Shown here: piece by piece, positions 16,171 through 23,760 of the stretch
Layout: each line of letters begins with the position of its first letter
Numbering within the stretch: position 1 is the first letter of the stretch
Assembly: GCA_018058245.1 (NCBI GenBank)
Contig: JAGPCC010000011.1
Location: 1 to 36,612 of the forward strand
Direction: 5' to 3'
Length of the DNA stretch: 36,612 nt
Source of the DNA: Verrucomicrobiales bacterium
Lineage (GTDB): Bacteria; Verrucomicrobiota; Verrucomicrobiia; Verrucomicrobiales; DEV007
The notes under the pieces: generated by a model
Told to the model about the DNA's origin: nothing
The model's input: the letters and a program-made list of their open reading frames with translations, nothing else
Database searches by the model: none
Made by a program: the position numbers and the translations under genes

Positions 16171-17187
16171 CTACCATTCGATGACTGCACTGGCCCAGGT
16201 CAGTCCGGCACCAAAGGCGACAAGTAAGATACGGTCGCCGGGTTTGATTCGCCCCTGGCGATTTGCTTCATCCAGTGCGATCGCGACGGCTGCAGCAGAA
16301 GTGTTACCGTACTTATCGAGGTTGATAAAAACGTCTTCGCGGCTGAAATCGAGCCGCTCCACGATGGCGTCGATAATCCGAAGATTGGCCTGATGAGGAA
16401 TGAGGAGATTGATATCCTGGATCGTAAGTCCCGCCGCTGCTATGGCATTGTTACTCGCTCGGCGCATCGCATTGACGGCATGTTTGAAAACCTCGCGACC
16501 TTGCATCGCGAGAGTCGCTGATTTTTCTGGAACGACTCCGGGAATCACCGGGCAGGCGGATCCACCGCCGGGAATATTGAGCAATTCCGCTTGGGCTCCG
16601 TCGGTCCCGAGGCAGGACGAAAGAATCCTTCCCCCACCATTGGAGGAGGGAACCAATACTGCTGCACCTGCTCCGTCACCAAAAAGCACACACGTATTTC
16701 GATCGTTCCAGTCGACAAAGGCGCTTAGTTTTTCCGCTCCGATGATAAGCGCATTTTTGAAAGCTCCGGCCCCGACAGCGTGGCGGGCAATTTCGAGAGC
16801 ATAGAGGAATCCCGAACAGGCCGCTGAGACATCAAACGCGACCGCTTTGAGAGAACCGATCTGCTGCTGCACGTAGCAAGCGGTAGCCGGGGTCAGCGTA
16901 TCGGGAGTAATTGTCGCGACCACGATGAGCTCGATGTCCAAGGCGTCTATCCCAGCCTGTTCGAGAGCGCGGCGTGCCGCTTCACTGGCAATGTGGCTCG
17001 TGAATTCATCCTCACGGGCAATCCGGCGCTCTCGGATTCCCGTCCTCGAAGTGATCCACTCATCCGACGTATCCACGGTCCGTTCGAGATCATGATTTGT
17101 CATGATCCGTTCCGGCAGATAGCTCCCCGTTCCGGCAATACGGACGGGAAGCGGGAAGGTCTGGGAGGGGGAACCGGATTCAGTCAT
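16171..17187 (-). CDS. fabH: Beta-ketoacyl-ACP synthase III (FabH)
   Basis: 338 residues, slightly longer than E. coli FabH (317) because of an N-terminal extension of about 14. It condenses an acyl-CoA primer (usually acetyl-CoA) with malonyl-ACP to start fatty-acid synthesis. The catalytic triad is complete: C124 (DVSAACSGFLYAL), H265 (IPHQANLRI) and N295 (YGNTSAAA). The thiolase-fold landmarks TSDEWITSRTGIRERR (40-55) and GDGAGAAVL (170-178) are also present. It lies 43 nt downstream of plsX in the classical rpmF-plsX-fabH order. No Shine-Dalgarno sequence is visible. Primer preference (straight or branched) cannot be read from this. Confidence 0.97.
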   Translation of the reverse strand: MTESGSPSQTFPLPVRIAGTGSYLPERIMTNHDLERTVDTSDEWITSRTGIRERRIAREDEFTSHIASEAARRALEQAGIDALDIELIVVATITPDTLTPATACYVQQQIGSLKAVAFDVSAACSGFLYALEIARHAVGAGAFKNALIIGAEKLSAFVDWNDRNTCVLFGDGAGAAVLVPSSNGGGRILSSCLGTDGAQAELLNIPGGGSACPVIPGVVPEKSATLAMQGREVFKHAVNAMRRASNNAIAAAGLTIQDINLLIPHQANLRIIDAIVERLDFSREDVFINLDKYGNTSAAAVAIALDEANRQGRIKPGDRILLVAFGAGLTWASAVIEW

Positions 17188-17230
17188 TTTGTCGGTGAAA
17201 TGTGCAACTTGAACCGTCTTCGCACCCGAC

Positions 17231-18244
17231 TCAACGAAAAAGGTCGGAATATCGGCTCATCTCCTCTTCAATGTGAGGATTGACATGATGTTTGATCGAC
17301 TCGGCGGCTACGCGGATGGCATTACTGATGGCTCTTGCCGAACTGGAACCGTGGCCGATGATGCAGACTCCATTGACGCCGAGAAGGGGGCTGCCCCCGT
17401 AGGTTTCGTAGCTCCCTCGCTCCTTGGTCGCCTTGAAGGCATCCTTGGCGATGAGCGCCCCAAGCTGACGAATCGGTGTGGCTTTGATGTCCTGTTTCAG
17501 CCATTTGAACATTACTTTTGCAGTCGCTTCGCAGGATTTTAGGACGACATTCCCGACAAATCCATCGCAGACAACGACATCGAGAGGTGTTTCGAAAAGG
17601 TCGTGTCCCTCGATGTTCCCTCGAAAGTTGAGATCCGTGGACTTCAATAGTTCGAAGACTTCCCTCGTGAAATCGGTTCCCTTTGAGTCCTCTTCTCCGA
17701 CGGACATCAATCCGACGACGGGATTCTTCTTCCCCTGCACGTGGCGAGCATAGACGCTGCCCATGATCGCATAACCGAGGAGATGAGAAGCTTTTGCATC
17801 GACGTTCGCGCCCGCATCCATAATGTTGCATGGTCCATGCTCATTGGGGAGCGCGGAGGCGATACCAGATCGTTCGACACCGGGAATATTTCGCAATTTG
17901 ATCGTCGAGGCAGCAACGACGGCTCCGGTATTCCCGGCACTTACGATCGCATCACAATCACCTCTCTTCACGAGATCCACCGCGACACTAATGGAAGAAT
18001 TTTTCTTCTGTCGGACGGACTTCACCGCAGAATCGTGCATCGTAACGATCTCGGAAGCATGCACGATCTCGATTTTGCCGTGGGCGTAGGACAGATTCTG
18101 GAGTTGCTCCTTGATGATAGATTCGTCACCTACCAAAAAGAGCTTCTTGAGATCGCCGCCAAACGCCTTGAGAGCCTCAACGGCCCCCATCATGATCGCT
18201 TCGGGAGCCTTGTCGCCTCCCATGACATCCAGAGCAATTCTCAT
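17231..18244 (-). CDS. plsX: Phosphate acyltransferase PlsX
   Basis: 337 residues, the usual length. It converts acyl-ACP and phosphate to acyl-phosphate, the donor for PlsY in the first step of phospholipid synthesis; it is a peripheral membrane enzyme. Family landmarks are MRIALDVMGGDKAPEA at the N-terminus, AIVSAGNTGAVVAAS (about 100-115), DAGANVDAKASHL (about 142-154), FVGNVVLKSCEA (about 230-241), and YGGSPLLGVNGVCIIGHG (about 282-299). It is flanked upstream by rpmF, from which a terminator separates it, and downstream by fabH. The ATG at 18244 is the only start that leaves MRIALDVMGG at the N-terminus. Coding bias and length give no sign of decay. Confidence 0.97.
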   Translation of the reverse strand: MRIALDVMGGDKAPEAIMMGAVEALKAFGGDLKKLFLVGDESIIKEQLQNLSYAHGKIEIVHASEIVTMHDSAVKSVRQKKNSSISVAVDLVKRGDCDAIVSAGNTGAVVAASTIKLRNIPGVERSGIASALPNEHGPCNIMDAGANVDAKASHLLGYAIMGSVYARHVQGKKNPVVGLMSVGEEDSKGTDFTREVFELLKSTDLNFRGNIEGHDLFETPLDVVVCDGFVGNVVLKSCEATAKVMFKWLKQDIKATPIRQLGALIAKDAFKATKERGSYETYGGSPLLGVNGVCIIGHGSSSARAISNAIRVAAESIKHHVNPHIEEEMSRYSDLFR

Positions 18245-18290
18245 GGTCAGATATAAGATGCTACGTAGGAACGCGCCACAAAAACATGCA

Positions 18291-18327
18291 ACCCGAAAAA
18301 AAGAAAGTCACCCCTAGGGAGTGACTT
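18291..18327 (-). terminator. Intrinsic terminator after rpmF
   Basis: Read on the minus strand, a stem AAGTCAC/GTGACTT (18327-18321 with 18311-18305) encloses a C/T/A/G loop that can extend pairing through CCCTAGGG, and is followed by TTCTTTTTTTCGGG (18303-18291). Stem plus T-run just after the rpmF stop is a standard rho-independent terminator. It lies before plsX, so it would separate or attenuate plsX from the rpmF promoter. Confidence 0.8.
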
Positions 18328-18362
18328 CTGCGAGTGGAATTTTTCGGAAACTTTTTCCCGAA

Positions 18363-18545
18363 TCAAAGTTCGTCAACGGTGATCACTTGACGGCCTTTGT
18401 AATATCCACAACTCGGACAGGCGATGTGCGAGGGGGCTGCGCTTCCACATTCGGAGCACACATTGAGCTTCCTCGCGCGCCAGCGTTGGCCGGAGCGACG
18501 GAGGCGCTTTTTCATTTTAGAAGTTTTACGTTTCGGGACTGCCAT
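18363..18545 (-). CDS. rpmF: Large-subunit ribosomal protein bL32
   Basis: 60 residues starting MAVPKRKTSKMKKRLRRSG, the conserved bL32 N-terminus, with a zinc ribbon C-SEC ... C-PSC (CSECGS and CPSCGYYKGRQV). bL32 is a small zinc-binding protein of the 50S subunit. The ATG at 18545 is preferred to an in-frame ATG at 18575, which would add ten non-conserved residues and overlap the promoter. It heads the classical rpmF-plsX-fabH locus, but the yceD (DUF177) gene that often precedes rpmF is not recognisable upstream. Confidence 0.96.
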   Translation of the reverse strand: MAVPKRKTSKMKKRLRRSGQRWRARKLNVCSECGSAAPSHIACPSCGYYKGRQVITVDEL

Positions 18546-18572
18546 AGCGAGCTGAGAGTTTTGAGGAGTGCG

Positions 18573-18601
18573 CACTTAACCGGAAAACGCGGCGATGTCA
18601 A
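18573..18601 (-). promoter_or_regulatory. Sigma-70-type promoter of rpmF
   Basis: On the minus strand a perfect -35 TTGACA (18601-18596) is separated by 16-17 nt from TTAAGT/TAAGTG (18579-18573). The distance from the -10 to the rpmF ATG at 18545 is about 28 nt, implying a short leader. The match is by eye; the -10 is imperfect. Confidence 0.62.
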
Positions 18602-18904
18602 CGAAGGAATCCTGCTGAAAGTCGAGAAAAGTTACATTGTTTGCGAGTAGTGCCTCGAAATGAAGTGACGAGGTGGGGATGCAGCCCTCTGCCTGGGCCA
18701 TAAAAACGAGGTGCAGGCGAGGATTTCTTGCCGTTTGCCTATCACCGTAGTCCCTGGTTTCTCGTACCAAGCGGAAATGGGCTCACGAACTGGAAAGGGA
18801 AAACCAGGGAGGAAGGAACGACGAGAGGATGTTCGGTGTTCCGCTTCCTTTTGATCAAAGCGGTGGCGAGAAGAAAAATTTCCAGATTTATCCGTTTTGT
18901 TGCT

Positions 18905-18934
18905 TGACCGAGACCGTTTGTTTTTCCTACCATT
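18905..18934 (+). promoter_or_regulatory. Candidate sigma-70 promoter of the pseudopilin gene
   Basis: TTGACC (18905-18910), an 18-nt T-rich spacer and TACCAT (18929-18934), about 50 nt before the ATG at 18984. The -35 matches consensus in five of six positions; the -10 is weak. Confidence 0.45.
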
Positions 18935-18983
18935 ACCTTTTGCCGAAGTGTTCAGATCCCTTCGGCCTCCTCTCCATCCATTT

Positions 18984-19790
18984 ATGAAACACAACCTCCC
19001 ACCAATTGTTTTCCGTCGAGGAATGACTCTGATCGAACTTCTCGTCGTAATTGCAATTTTGGCGATACTCATTGCACTCCTAGTGCCCGGTTTAAACAAG
19101 GCAAAGGAAGTGGCGGAGGCGGTGAAAAACACCTCGAATTTAAAGCAGATCGCGATGGCGACGATCAACTGGGCGGCTGACAACGGCAGTCGTCTGCCAT
19201 CCCCTCAGTATCCGGGGGGGATGTCACCGCCTTCGGGCGTATCTCCGGAGGACTATTTCCCGGTGAATTACAACTTAGGCACCTCTGGACTCTGGCTTGA
19301 TGGAGTGGTTTTTGCCGAGATTTATTTGAAGGAAAATAAGGATGGGGAGAAAACTAGTTACCAAGTGGATGAAGACGGGGAACATTTGAAGGGAACCATT
19401 TTTGAATCCACACAATCGGTGAAAAAAGATCCGATGGAGAAAAACTGGCACAAACATAGTTATGCGATGAACGCGAATCTCGCCTACGACCGGATCTATG
19501 ATCAGGTGGAGTCTCCCGATCCATATTTGACCGAAAAAACTCTCTCAAACCTTCTTTTTGCTCCCAATGCGATGCTGTACATCGAGTGCACCGAGCCAAA
19601 TGTTGTGATGTTTGAAGATCGGCAGGCGATCATTGATACGATCGAGAGCCGATGGGACGGTAGCAAGGCAATCGTTGCTTATCTGGATGGTCACGCGGAT
19701 CGCCTCCCGGAAAGGGAGATTCCCGATATGGACATTGAGAGCGACATCAGATCGAGTCGCTTTTGGCGAGGTGTTGATGCGAAGCGATAG
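18984..19790 (+). CDS. Type II/IV pilin-like protein with prepilin-type N-terminus
   Basis: 268 residues with a class III signal: a short basic leader ending FRRG (10-13), prepilin peptidase cleavage before M14, and a hydrophobic helix [20 protein letters not shown] (14-33) with the conserved Glu five residues after the cleavage site. The C-terminal part has the [12 protein letters not shown] motif (around residue 237-248), like the DGH element of PVC general-secretion pseudopilins. Such proteins are usually displayed or assembled into pseudopili by machinery encoded elsewhere; no pilus ATPase or secretin is in this window. The ATG at 18984 is chosen because it gives a standard leader; an upstream frame to 18897 would place the signal about 40 residues in. 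The gene stands alone, convergent with the next gene (16-bp gap). Confidence 0.88.
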   Translation: MKHNLPPIVFRRGMTLIELLVVIAILAILIALLVPGLNKAKEVAEAVKNTSNLKQIAMATINWAADNGSRLPSPQYPGGMSPPSGVSPEDYFPVNYNLGTSGLWLDGVVFAEIYLKENKDGEKTSYQVDEDGEHLKGTIFESTQSVKKDPMEKNWHKHSYAMNANLAYDRIYDQVESPDPYLTEKTLSNLLFAPNAMLYIECTEPNVVMFEDRQAIIDTIESRWDGSKAIVAYLDGHADRLPEREIPDMDIESDIRSSRFWRGVDAKR

Positions 19791-19806
19791 TCCATTCGGC
19801 GCTGAT

Positions 19807-20406
19807 CTATTTTGATTTCGCAAGTTCGCGGGCGGCGCTCACCACGAACGTGCATGCCTCCGTGCAAATGGCAGGGATTTGTCCGCTCATATCCTTGAGG
19901 CGGCTCACGGGAGCGCTATCGTTGATTGGCCAGGCGATTTTCCGAAGGCAACCCGGGGAGCAGATTTCCCGCATAATTTGGTTTGCCGTGGGGTCCGAGA
20001 TCTTGCCGGTGAAACGATACATGCCCGACTGACGATCGAGAGTTTTCCGAAGCGACGTAGGGTTGTGCTCACCGCGCCGGTACCGTATCCAAGTCGCGAA
20101 AAGAGCTGGATAGATCGCGTCGATCCGTCGTAGAAATTCAGACGCCTCCCCGCAATGCGAAATCCATCCAGAGCGAAGGGTGGGGGCAGTTTTGAGGGGG
20201 CGATACATTCCGCATGCGTCATACTTCGCGATCTCTCGTAGATCAGCCGGGGAATCGAATAGGGTGAGCGATTCGGAGGGAGTATCATTATCCTCAGCGT
20301 GACGAACCTCAAACCGACCGTCTGGAGATCTCGTGAGTTGGATTTCCCCGAATCGAAGGATGGTGCCCCGTGGGAGAAGGGTTTTAAGTTCTTGAGCGAG
20401 TGTCAT
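19807..20406 (-). CDS. DR2241-like four-cysteine (putative 4Fe-4S) protein
   Basis: 199 residues with the C-terminal signature C149-SPG-C153 ... C181-TEA-C185, two CxxxC pairs suited to one [4Fe-4S] cluster. The region YPALFATWIRYRRGEHNP (about 99-116) also resembles the DR2241 domain of Deinococcus, which is found fused or next to CbiX-type chelatases. The ATG overlaps the cbiX stop by 4 nt (20403-20406, ATGA), so the two are probably made together. Extra cysteines at 65 and 85 are not clearly part of a motif. No signal peptide; probably cytoplasmic. Proposed role: redox or structural partner of the chelatase in tetrapyrrole metallation (inference). The family call is from memory of motif and context. 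Confidence 0.75.
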   Translation of the reverse strand: MTLAQELKTLLPRGTILRFGEIQLTRSPDGRFEVRHAEDNDTPSESLTLFDSPADLREIAKYDACGMYRPLKTAPTLRSGWISHCGEASEFLRRIDAIYPALFATWIRYRRGEHNPTSLRKTLDRQSGMYRFTGKISDPTANQIMREICSPGCLRKIAWPINDSAPVSRLKDMSGQIPAICTEACTFVVSAARELAKSK

Positions 20407-21218
20407 TTTTGGTGATTGTCATCAAACAAGTGGACCTGATCCAGAATCACCTCTGCGAGTGAGGGATCGGTACCGATGGCGGAGCTGTAGTAAAGAGTCC
20501 GCTCGCCGATCCGATAGGGATTCTGTCGGAATACGTCGCGTTGACTTGCCGCCGAGGTCGGTTCCGATTCGATCCCGAGAAGAACTGGAATGTCTTGGTA
20601 GCTGTGGAGCGCATCTGCAATAAAAAAGGGGACAACGACCACTACAGGCGAATCGGCGAGGGTTTGCCAGTCGGAAATAAAGGGTGCCTCCTCCATGTAG
20701 GCGTCGAGGACATTGGCAAACGGAACCCCGCTCTCCCGGATCGCGACGACTTGAGCCTGAATCGCTTCGGTGGACTTTTGATTCAAATTGGTTCCGTGTC
20801 CGACAATGATCAGAGTGATGTCCTCCATCTTCACGGAATCATCGATGATCTCCTGTGCCCGTTTGATGAGGAGACCGGTCATCGCTGGATGAATTCCCAC
20901 AGGATCGCAGTAGTGGATCACCTTTCCATCCCGAACGGTAGTGGGGCCGTCTAGTTCCAGTTCGCGCGGGAGAACTTGGCGTGTGAAATACCCTTCGCTG
21001 ATGAAATTAGGAACCACGTAGACCTCTTCCTCTTCGATCGTCGGCCAGACTTGCCGAAAACTGGGTTCCTCTTTCCAGAAAGCACAGTGGACGCTCCCAA
21101 ACTGTCCACTCCGCAAGATCGTTTCGGCGTGATCCCAGCACGGTTGCGAGGAATCGGGATTCTCCGTGGATCCGTGTCCTAGAATGAGGAGGGCGGCGTT
21201 TGGTCGTGGATCGGGCAT
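20403..21218 (-). CDS. cbiX: CbiX-type sirohydrochlorin cobalt/ferrochelatase-like protein
   Basis: 271 residues, the size of the long (two-domain) CbiX. The N-terminal half has LLILGHGSTENPD (10-22; His15 is the likely metal-binding residue) and the C-terminal half has LIIVGHGTNLNQ with VVVVPFFIADALHSYQDIP later. These GHG(S/T) and PFFIADGxH-like elements mark CbiX/SirB chelatases, which insert Co2+ or Fe2+ into sirohydrochlorin for cobalamin or sirohaem. I cannot tell which metal is used. The start at 21218 is chosen because upstream in-frame codons (to 21341) encode an unconserved Cys/Arg-rich stretch. No other cobalamin or sirohaem gene is visible here. The enzyme fold is confident; the specific substrate less so. 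Confidence 0.82.
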   Translation of the reverse strand: MPDPRPNAALLILGHGSTENPDSSQPCWDHAETILRSGQFGSVHCAFWKEEPSFRQVWPTIEEEEVYVVPNFISEGYFTRQVLPRELELDGPTTVRDGKVIHYCDPVGIHPAMTGLLIKRAQEIIDDSVKMEDITLIIVGHGTNLNQKSTEAIQAQVVAIRESGVPFANVLDAYMEEAPFISDWQTLADSPVVVVVPFFIADALHSYQDIPVLLGIESEPTSAASQRDVFRQNPYRIGERTLYYSSAIGTDPSLAEVILDQVHLFDDNHQK

Positions 21219-21348
21219 ATCAGGTGATACGGAAGCGGTGAATCGGCGGATGCGCCAAGAATAATTCCGGTTTTGGCAGCGAAAACAAACCGGATGCGAT
21301 GGAATTTCTAGAGTTTCACAGCAAATTCGCATTCTTTGCATAAAGTCA

Positions 21349-21377
21349 TTGCTTAATAGTCAGGCATTGTTGATAAT
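21349..21377 (+). promoter_or_regulatory. Candidate sigma-70 promoter
   Basis: TTGCTT (21349-21354), a 17-nt spacer and GATAAT (21372-21377), in an AT-rich stretch 45 nt upstream of the ATG at 21423. Spacing is ideal and both hexamers are one or two mismatches from consensus. Confidence 0.6.
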
Positions 21378-21422
21378 ATTAGAAACAACAGAACAACTGG
21401 AGCGGCCCTCTTCGTTCCCTTC

Positions 21423-21998
21423 ATGAAATCTTTGATTCTTGCTCTAGTGCTTCTTTTTTTGTTGGGTTCCCACGCCGCATTGCCGGATGATGCCCTGCTT
21501 CCCACCAAGGAGGAGAGCGGTTTCGCGGCACTAGATGGCTATCTCTCGGCAAATGCTCAGCCTGCCAAGGGGGAAGTTCTGGGAATTACGGGATTTTTCG
21601 GTCCGTCGAGCCCAGGGCACTGGCTCATTCTCTGCCGGATGGGGAAAAGTGGCGGAACTCTTTGGGAGTCAGCCTGGAAAGATGGTGTAATTCTTCATCA
21701 GCGGATTCTTCCTGTCCTTCCGGGGCAGGATGTTCCCGATCTTCCTGTGCTCCGAGAGTCTCTACGGATCGATTCGGGAGCGGTTTTTCTCGCGGCGACG
21801 CAGCTAGCGACGGAACGTAAGGTTGCTTTTGAGTATGTTCGCTACCAACTACGTGTTCGGGATGCTGGGAGAGAACCGGTTTGGATGGTGAGCCTTCTCA
21901 GTCGTTCCCAAGTACAGGTGGGATTGCTCTATTTCTCCGCTGCGAGTGGTACTCTTCTGCGTGAATCTTGGTCCCAAGGAGGTAAGGGGCGTTCCTAG
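21423..21998 (+). CDS. Secreted protein of unknown function
   Basis: 191 residues with a clear signal peptide (MKSLILALVLLFLLGSHAAL). The mature part is about 170 residues of mixed alpha/beta composition with one cysteine in its first third. The C-terminal half (YVRYQLRVRDAGREPVW... VGLLYFSAASGTLLRESW) has the look of a PepSY-like unit (strand, strand, then G-x-(I/V)-x-x-S-A-x-x-G), but this is only a pattern impression. It has its own candidate promoter and is followed by a gap of about 430 bp, so it is probably monocistronic. I do not recognise a named family; no catalytic motif is apparent. Confidence 0.72.
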   Translation: MKSLILALVLLFLLGSHAALPDDALLPTKEESGFAALDGYLSANAQPAKGEVLGITGFFGPSSPGHWLILCRMGKSGGTLWESAWKDGVILHQRILPVLPGQDVPDLPVLRESLRIDSGAVFLAATQLATERKVAFEYVRYQLRVRDAGREPVWMVSLLSRSQVQVGLLYFSAASGTLLRESWSQGGKGRS

Positions 21999-22173
21999 TC
22001 CGTTCAGGACAGCGGATTCCAGCTGACGGCTTGGATGTGAGGCCCCTCCTTGAGCTCTCCCGAGTCGGAAATGGGGGCGATGTCTCTCTTGTCCTTGAAT
22101 ATTACCGCTGAAACGAGCCTCTTCGGCAACTTCTGGAAAAGTCCGATTAATTTGGAAATCTTAATAATTTGGC

Positions 22174-22203
22174 TTGCCTTACAGCCGTTCGGAATAATAT
22201 AGT
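22174..22203 (+). promoter_or_regulatory. Candidate dcw-cluster promoter
   Basis: TTGCCT (22174-22179), an 18-nt spacer and TATAGT (22198-22203), directly after a pair of TAATTTGG direct repeats that could be an operator. The leader to the rsmH start would be about 220 nt, which is long. Eye-based call. Confidence 0.4.
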
Positions 22204-22419
22204 AAAACCCGTCATTCTTTTAGAATTATGAAAATTTTGATCGTAATCGGGCGACGGTCCGAATTTTGATAAAATCAATACAGTAAACGCTACGAGACGA
22301 AACATGATTATCCCAATCAAGCCTTGGCTGGATCTCGCGAATGGTGCGGGACATTGCTCGCTGAGTGGATCCCGGGGATTCTCTGGGGAGGGGCTTATCC
22401 TCTCTTCATGCAGTGAGAT

Positions 22420-22424
22420 GGAGG
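22420..22424 (+). promoter_or_regulatory. Shine-Dalgarno that may set the rsmH start
   Basis: GGAGG at 22420-22424 lies 5 nt before an in-frame ATG at 22430 (and 2 nt before an ATG at 22427). No such site precedes the ATG at 22487, where similarity to other RsmH proteins begins. In a window where most genes lack a Shine-Dalgarno sequence this is a noteworthy match. Confidence 0.55.
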
Positions 22425-22429
22425 AAATG

Positions 22430-23404
22430 ATGTTCCCCGCACGCGGAGGCAGTCTCAACGGAATTACAGAGTTTACCAATCAGCGCATGGAATTCTATCA
22501 CGAACCCATTTTAGCTCACGAAGTCCTCGCTGCGATGGCACCGGTCGCCGGTAAGCAGATTTTTGATGGGACTCTCGGTGGTGGTGGGCATTCCGAGTTG
22601 TTGCTCAAGCATGGAGCGCACGTCATTGGCTGCGATCAAGATCAGGATGCTCTAGAATATGCGCAGGCCCGCTTGGCGGGTTTCGAGGACGCCTTTCTTC
22701 CGGTGCGGGGTAATTTTAAAGACATTGATTTGATCCTGGACGGCTTGGGTATTGGTGGGGTGGACGGAATTCTCCTCGATCTCGGAGTGTCTTCGAGACA
22801 ATTGGATAATCCAGAGCGGGGGTTTTCGTTCCGTGAGGATGGGCCTCTCGATATGCGGATGGATACGCGTTCCGGGCTCTCTGCCGCAGAGTTGGTGAAT
22901 GAATGGTCCGAGGAAGAGTTGATTCGAATTTTCAGAGAATACGGGGAAGAGAGTCGCGCCGCTCGGGTCGCGAGAGAGATTGTGAAGTCGAGATTGGTGA
23001 AGCGGATTGAAACGACTTTTGAACTCAGTGAGGTGGTCGGACGGGCGATTCCGAAGACCTCCGCGAAGAATCCCGCGACAAAAGTATTTCAGGCGATTCG
23101 CATCGCCGTGAATGGAGAATTGTCTGCCTTGGAGACCATTCTCGAAAAGTCCGTTTCTGCGCTGGAGCTTGGTGGAGTTCTTGTTGTCATAACCTTTCAC
23201 TCTCTGGAGGATCGCATCGTGAAGCGCTTCATGCATCGTCGCAGCAGCCCTTTCATTGATCGACCCGAGTGGCCAGAGCCACGACCGAATCCTGAATATA
23301 GTTTTCATCTGCCCAGTCGACGTTCGATTGCGCCGGATGAAGGGGAGACGCGGCGGAACTCCCGGTCACGTAGTGCCCGTTTGCGTGTCGCAGTGAAAGC
23401 GTAA
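22430..23404 (+). CDS. rsmH: 16S rRNA (cytosine-1402-N4)-methyltransferase RsmH (MraW)
   Basis: 324 residues from the ATG at 22430, or 305 from 22487 (MEFYHEPILAHEVL, which aligns with the E. coli N-terminus). It N4-methylates C1402 in the 16S rRNA decoding centre. Family landmarks: FDGTLGGGGHSELLL (SAM-binding motif I), DGILLDLGVSSRQLDNPERGFSF, DMRMDTRSGLSAAELVN, FQAIRIAVNGELSALE and VITFHSLEDRIVKRFM. The start at 22430 is preferred for its GGAGG site; the frame is open further up to 22304, but those codons look non-conserved. It is the first gene of the dcw cluster, 3 nt before the ftsL-like gene. A position immediately after mraZ is typical, but mraZ is absent here. Confidence 0.95.
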   Translation: MFPARGGSLNGITEFTNQRMEFYHEPILAHEVLAAMAPVAGKQIFDGTLGGGGHSELLLKHGAHVIGCDQDQDALEYAQARLAGFEDAFLPVRGNFKDIDLILDGLGIGGVDGILLDLGVSSRQLDNPERGFSFREDGPLDMRMDTRSGLSAAELVNEWSEEELIRIFREYGEESRAARVAREIVKSRLVKRIETTFELSEVVGRAIPKTSAKNPATKVFQAIRIAVNGELSALETILEKSVSALELGGVLVVITFHSLEDRIVKRFMHRRSSPFIDRPEWPEPRPNPEYSFHLPSRRSIAPDEGETRRNSRSRSARLRVAVKA

Positions 23405-23407
23405 ATT

Positions 23408-23749
23408 ATGGAAAAAAATAATCGATACAAAAACAAGATCGGGCGACTTCTCGTGATTCGTCTCTTTCTCGCTGGTGGATTGCTTCTTTCTGCTGGGGCT
23501 GGTTTCGTCCTGATTCGGAATGCGCATGTGATCTCGGGAAACGAGGTGGTTGCAATAGAGAATGAGATTCTTCAACTCAATCAAGAAATTGAACTTTGGG
23601 AATTGCGCATCGCTGCGGTGCGGGACCGACAGGAGCTCTCCCGCCGCCTTCGGTGGGTGCAGAGTGATCTGACAGATATCGATCTAGCGCGGGTGATTGA
23701 GATTCCTGTGAGTGACCGGGTTTCGGTCCCTGTGGCGAGTGCATACTAA
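23408..23749 (+). CDS. ftsL: FtsL-like division protein
   Basis: 113 residues: a short basic cytoplasmic N-terminus, one transmembrane helix (about 14-36, LVIRLFLAGGLLLSAGAGFVLI) and a periplasmic coiled-coil-like helix (about 44-85, VVAIENEILQLNQEIELWELRI). Size, topology and position between rsmH and ftsI match FtsL, a bitopic protein that with FtsB and FtsQ regulates FtsWI at the septum. Sequence conservation in FtsL is too low to confirm by eye, so the name rests on topology and synteny. It starts 3 nt after rsmH and ends 11 nt before ftsI. Confidence 0.75.
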   Translation: MEKNNRYKNKIGRLLVIRLFLAGGLLLSAGAGFVLIRNAHVISGNEVVAIENEILQLNQEIELWELRIAAVRDRQELSRRLRWVQSDLTDIDLARVIEIPVSDRVSVPVASAY

Positions 23750-23760
23750 AATTTCAAGCT

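Larger units (their letters stand above)
18546..18983. other. Divergent intergenic region between rpmF and the pseudopilin gene
   Basis: About 440 bp. It holds the leftward rpmF promoter at its left end and a candidate rightward promoter at 18905-18934. Short ORFs here (for example a 64-codon minus frame ending at 18576) overlap the promoter, show no conserved motif and are not called. I see no tRNA-like or repeat structure. Confidence 0.6.
21999..22429 (+). other. Leader/intergenic region upstream of the dcw cluster
   Basis: About 430 bp. The first 140 bp show nothing clear. An AT-rich core (22140-22285) contains a direct repeat TAATTTGG at 22148-22155 and 22165-22172 (17-bp period) next to a candidate promoter, and a small inverted repeat TTGAT-AAA-ATCAA (22267-22279). 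The distal part (22304-22429) is open in the rsmH frame but does not look like MraZ or any family I know. No MraZ gene or MraZ-type TGGG repeat set is seen. Confidence 0.55.

Noticed and set aside
18576-18770. 64-codon minus-strand frame upstream of rpmF, considered as a short yceD (DUF177)
   Set aside because: It overlaps the TTGACA promoter and lacks the DUF177 cysteine motif.
22304-22429. Open extension of the rsmH frame considered as a decayed MraZ or an N-terminal domain
   Set aside because: No MraZ motif is readable, composition looks non-coding, and a better Shine-Dalgarno points to 22430.
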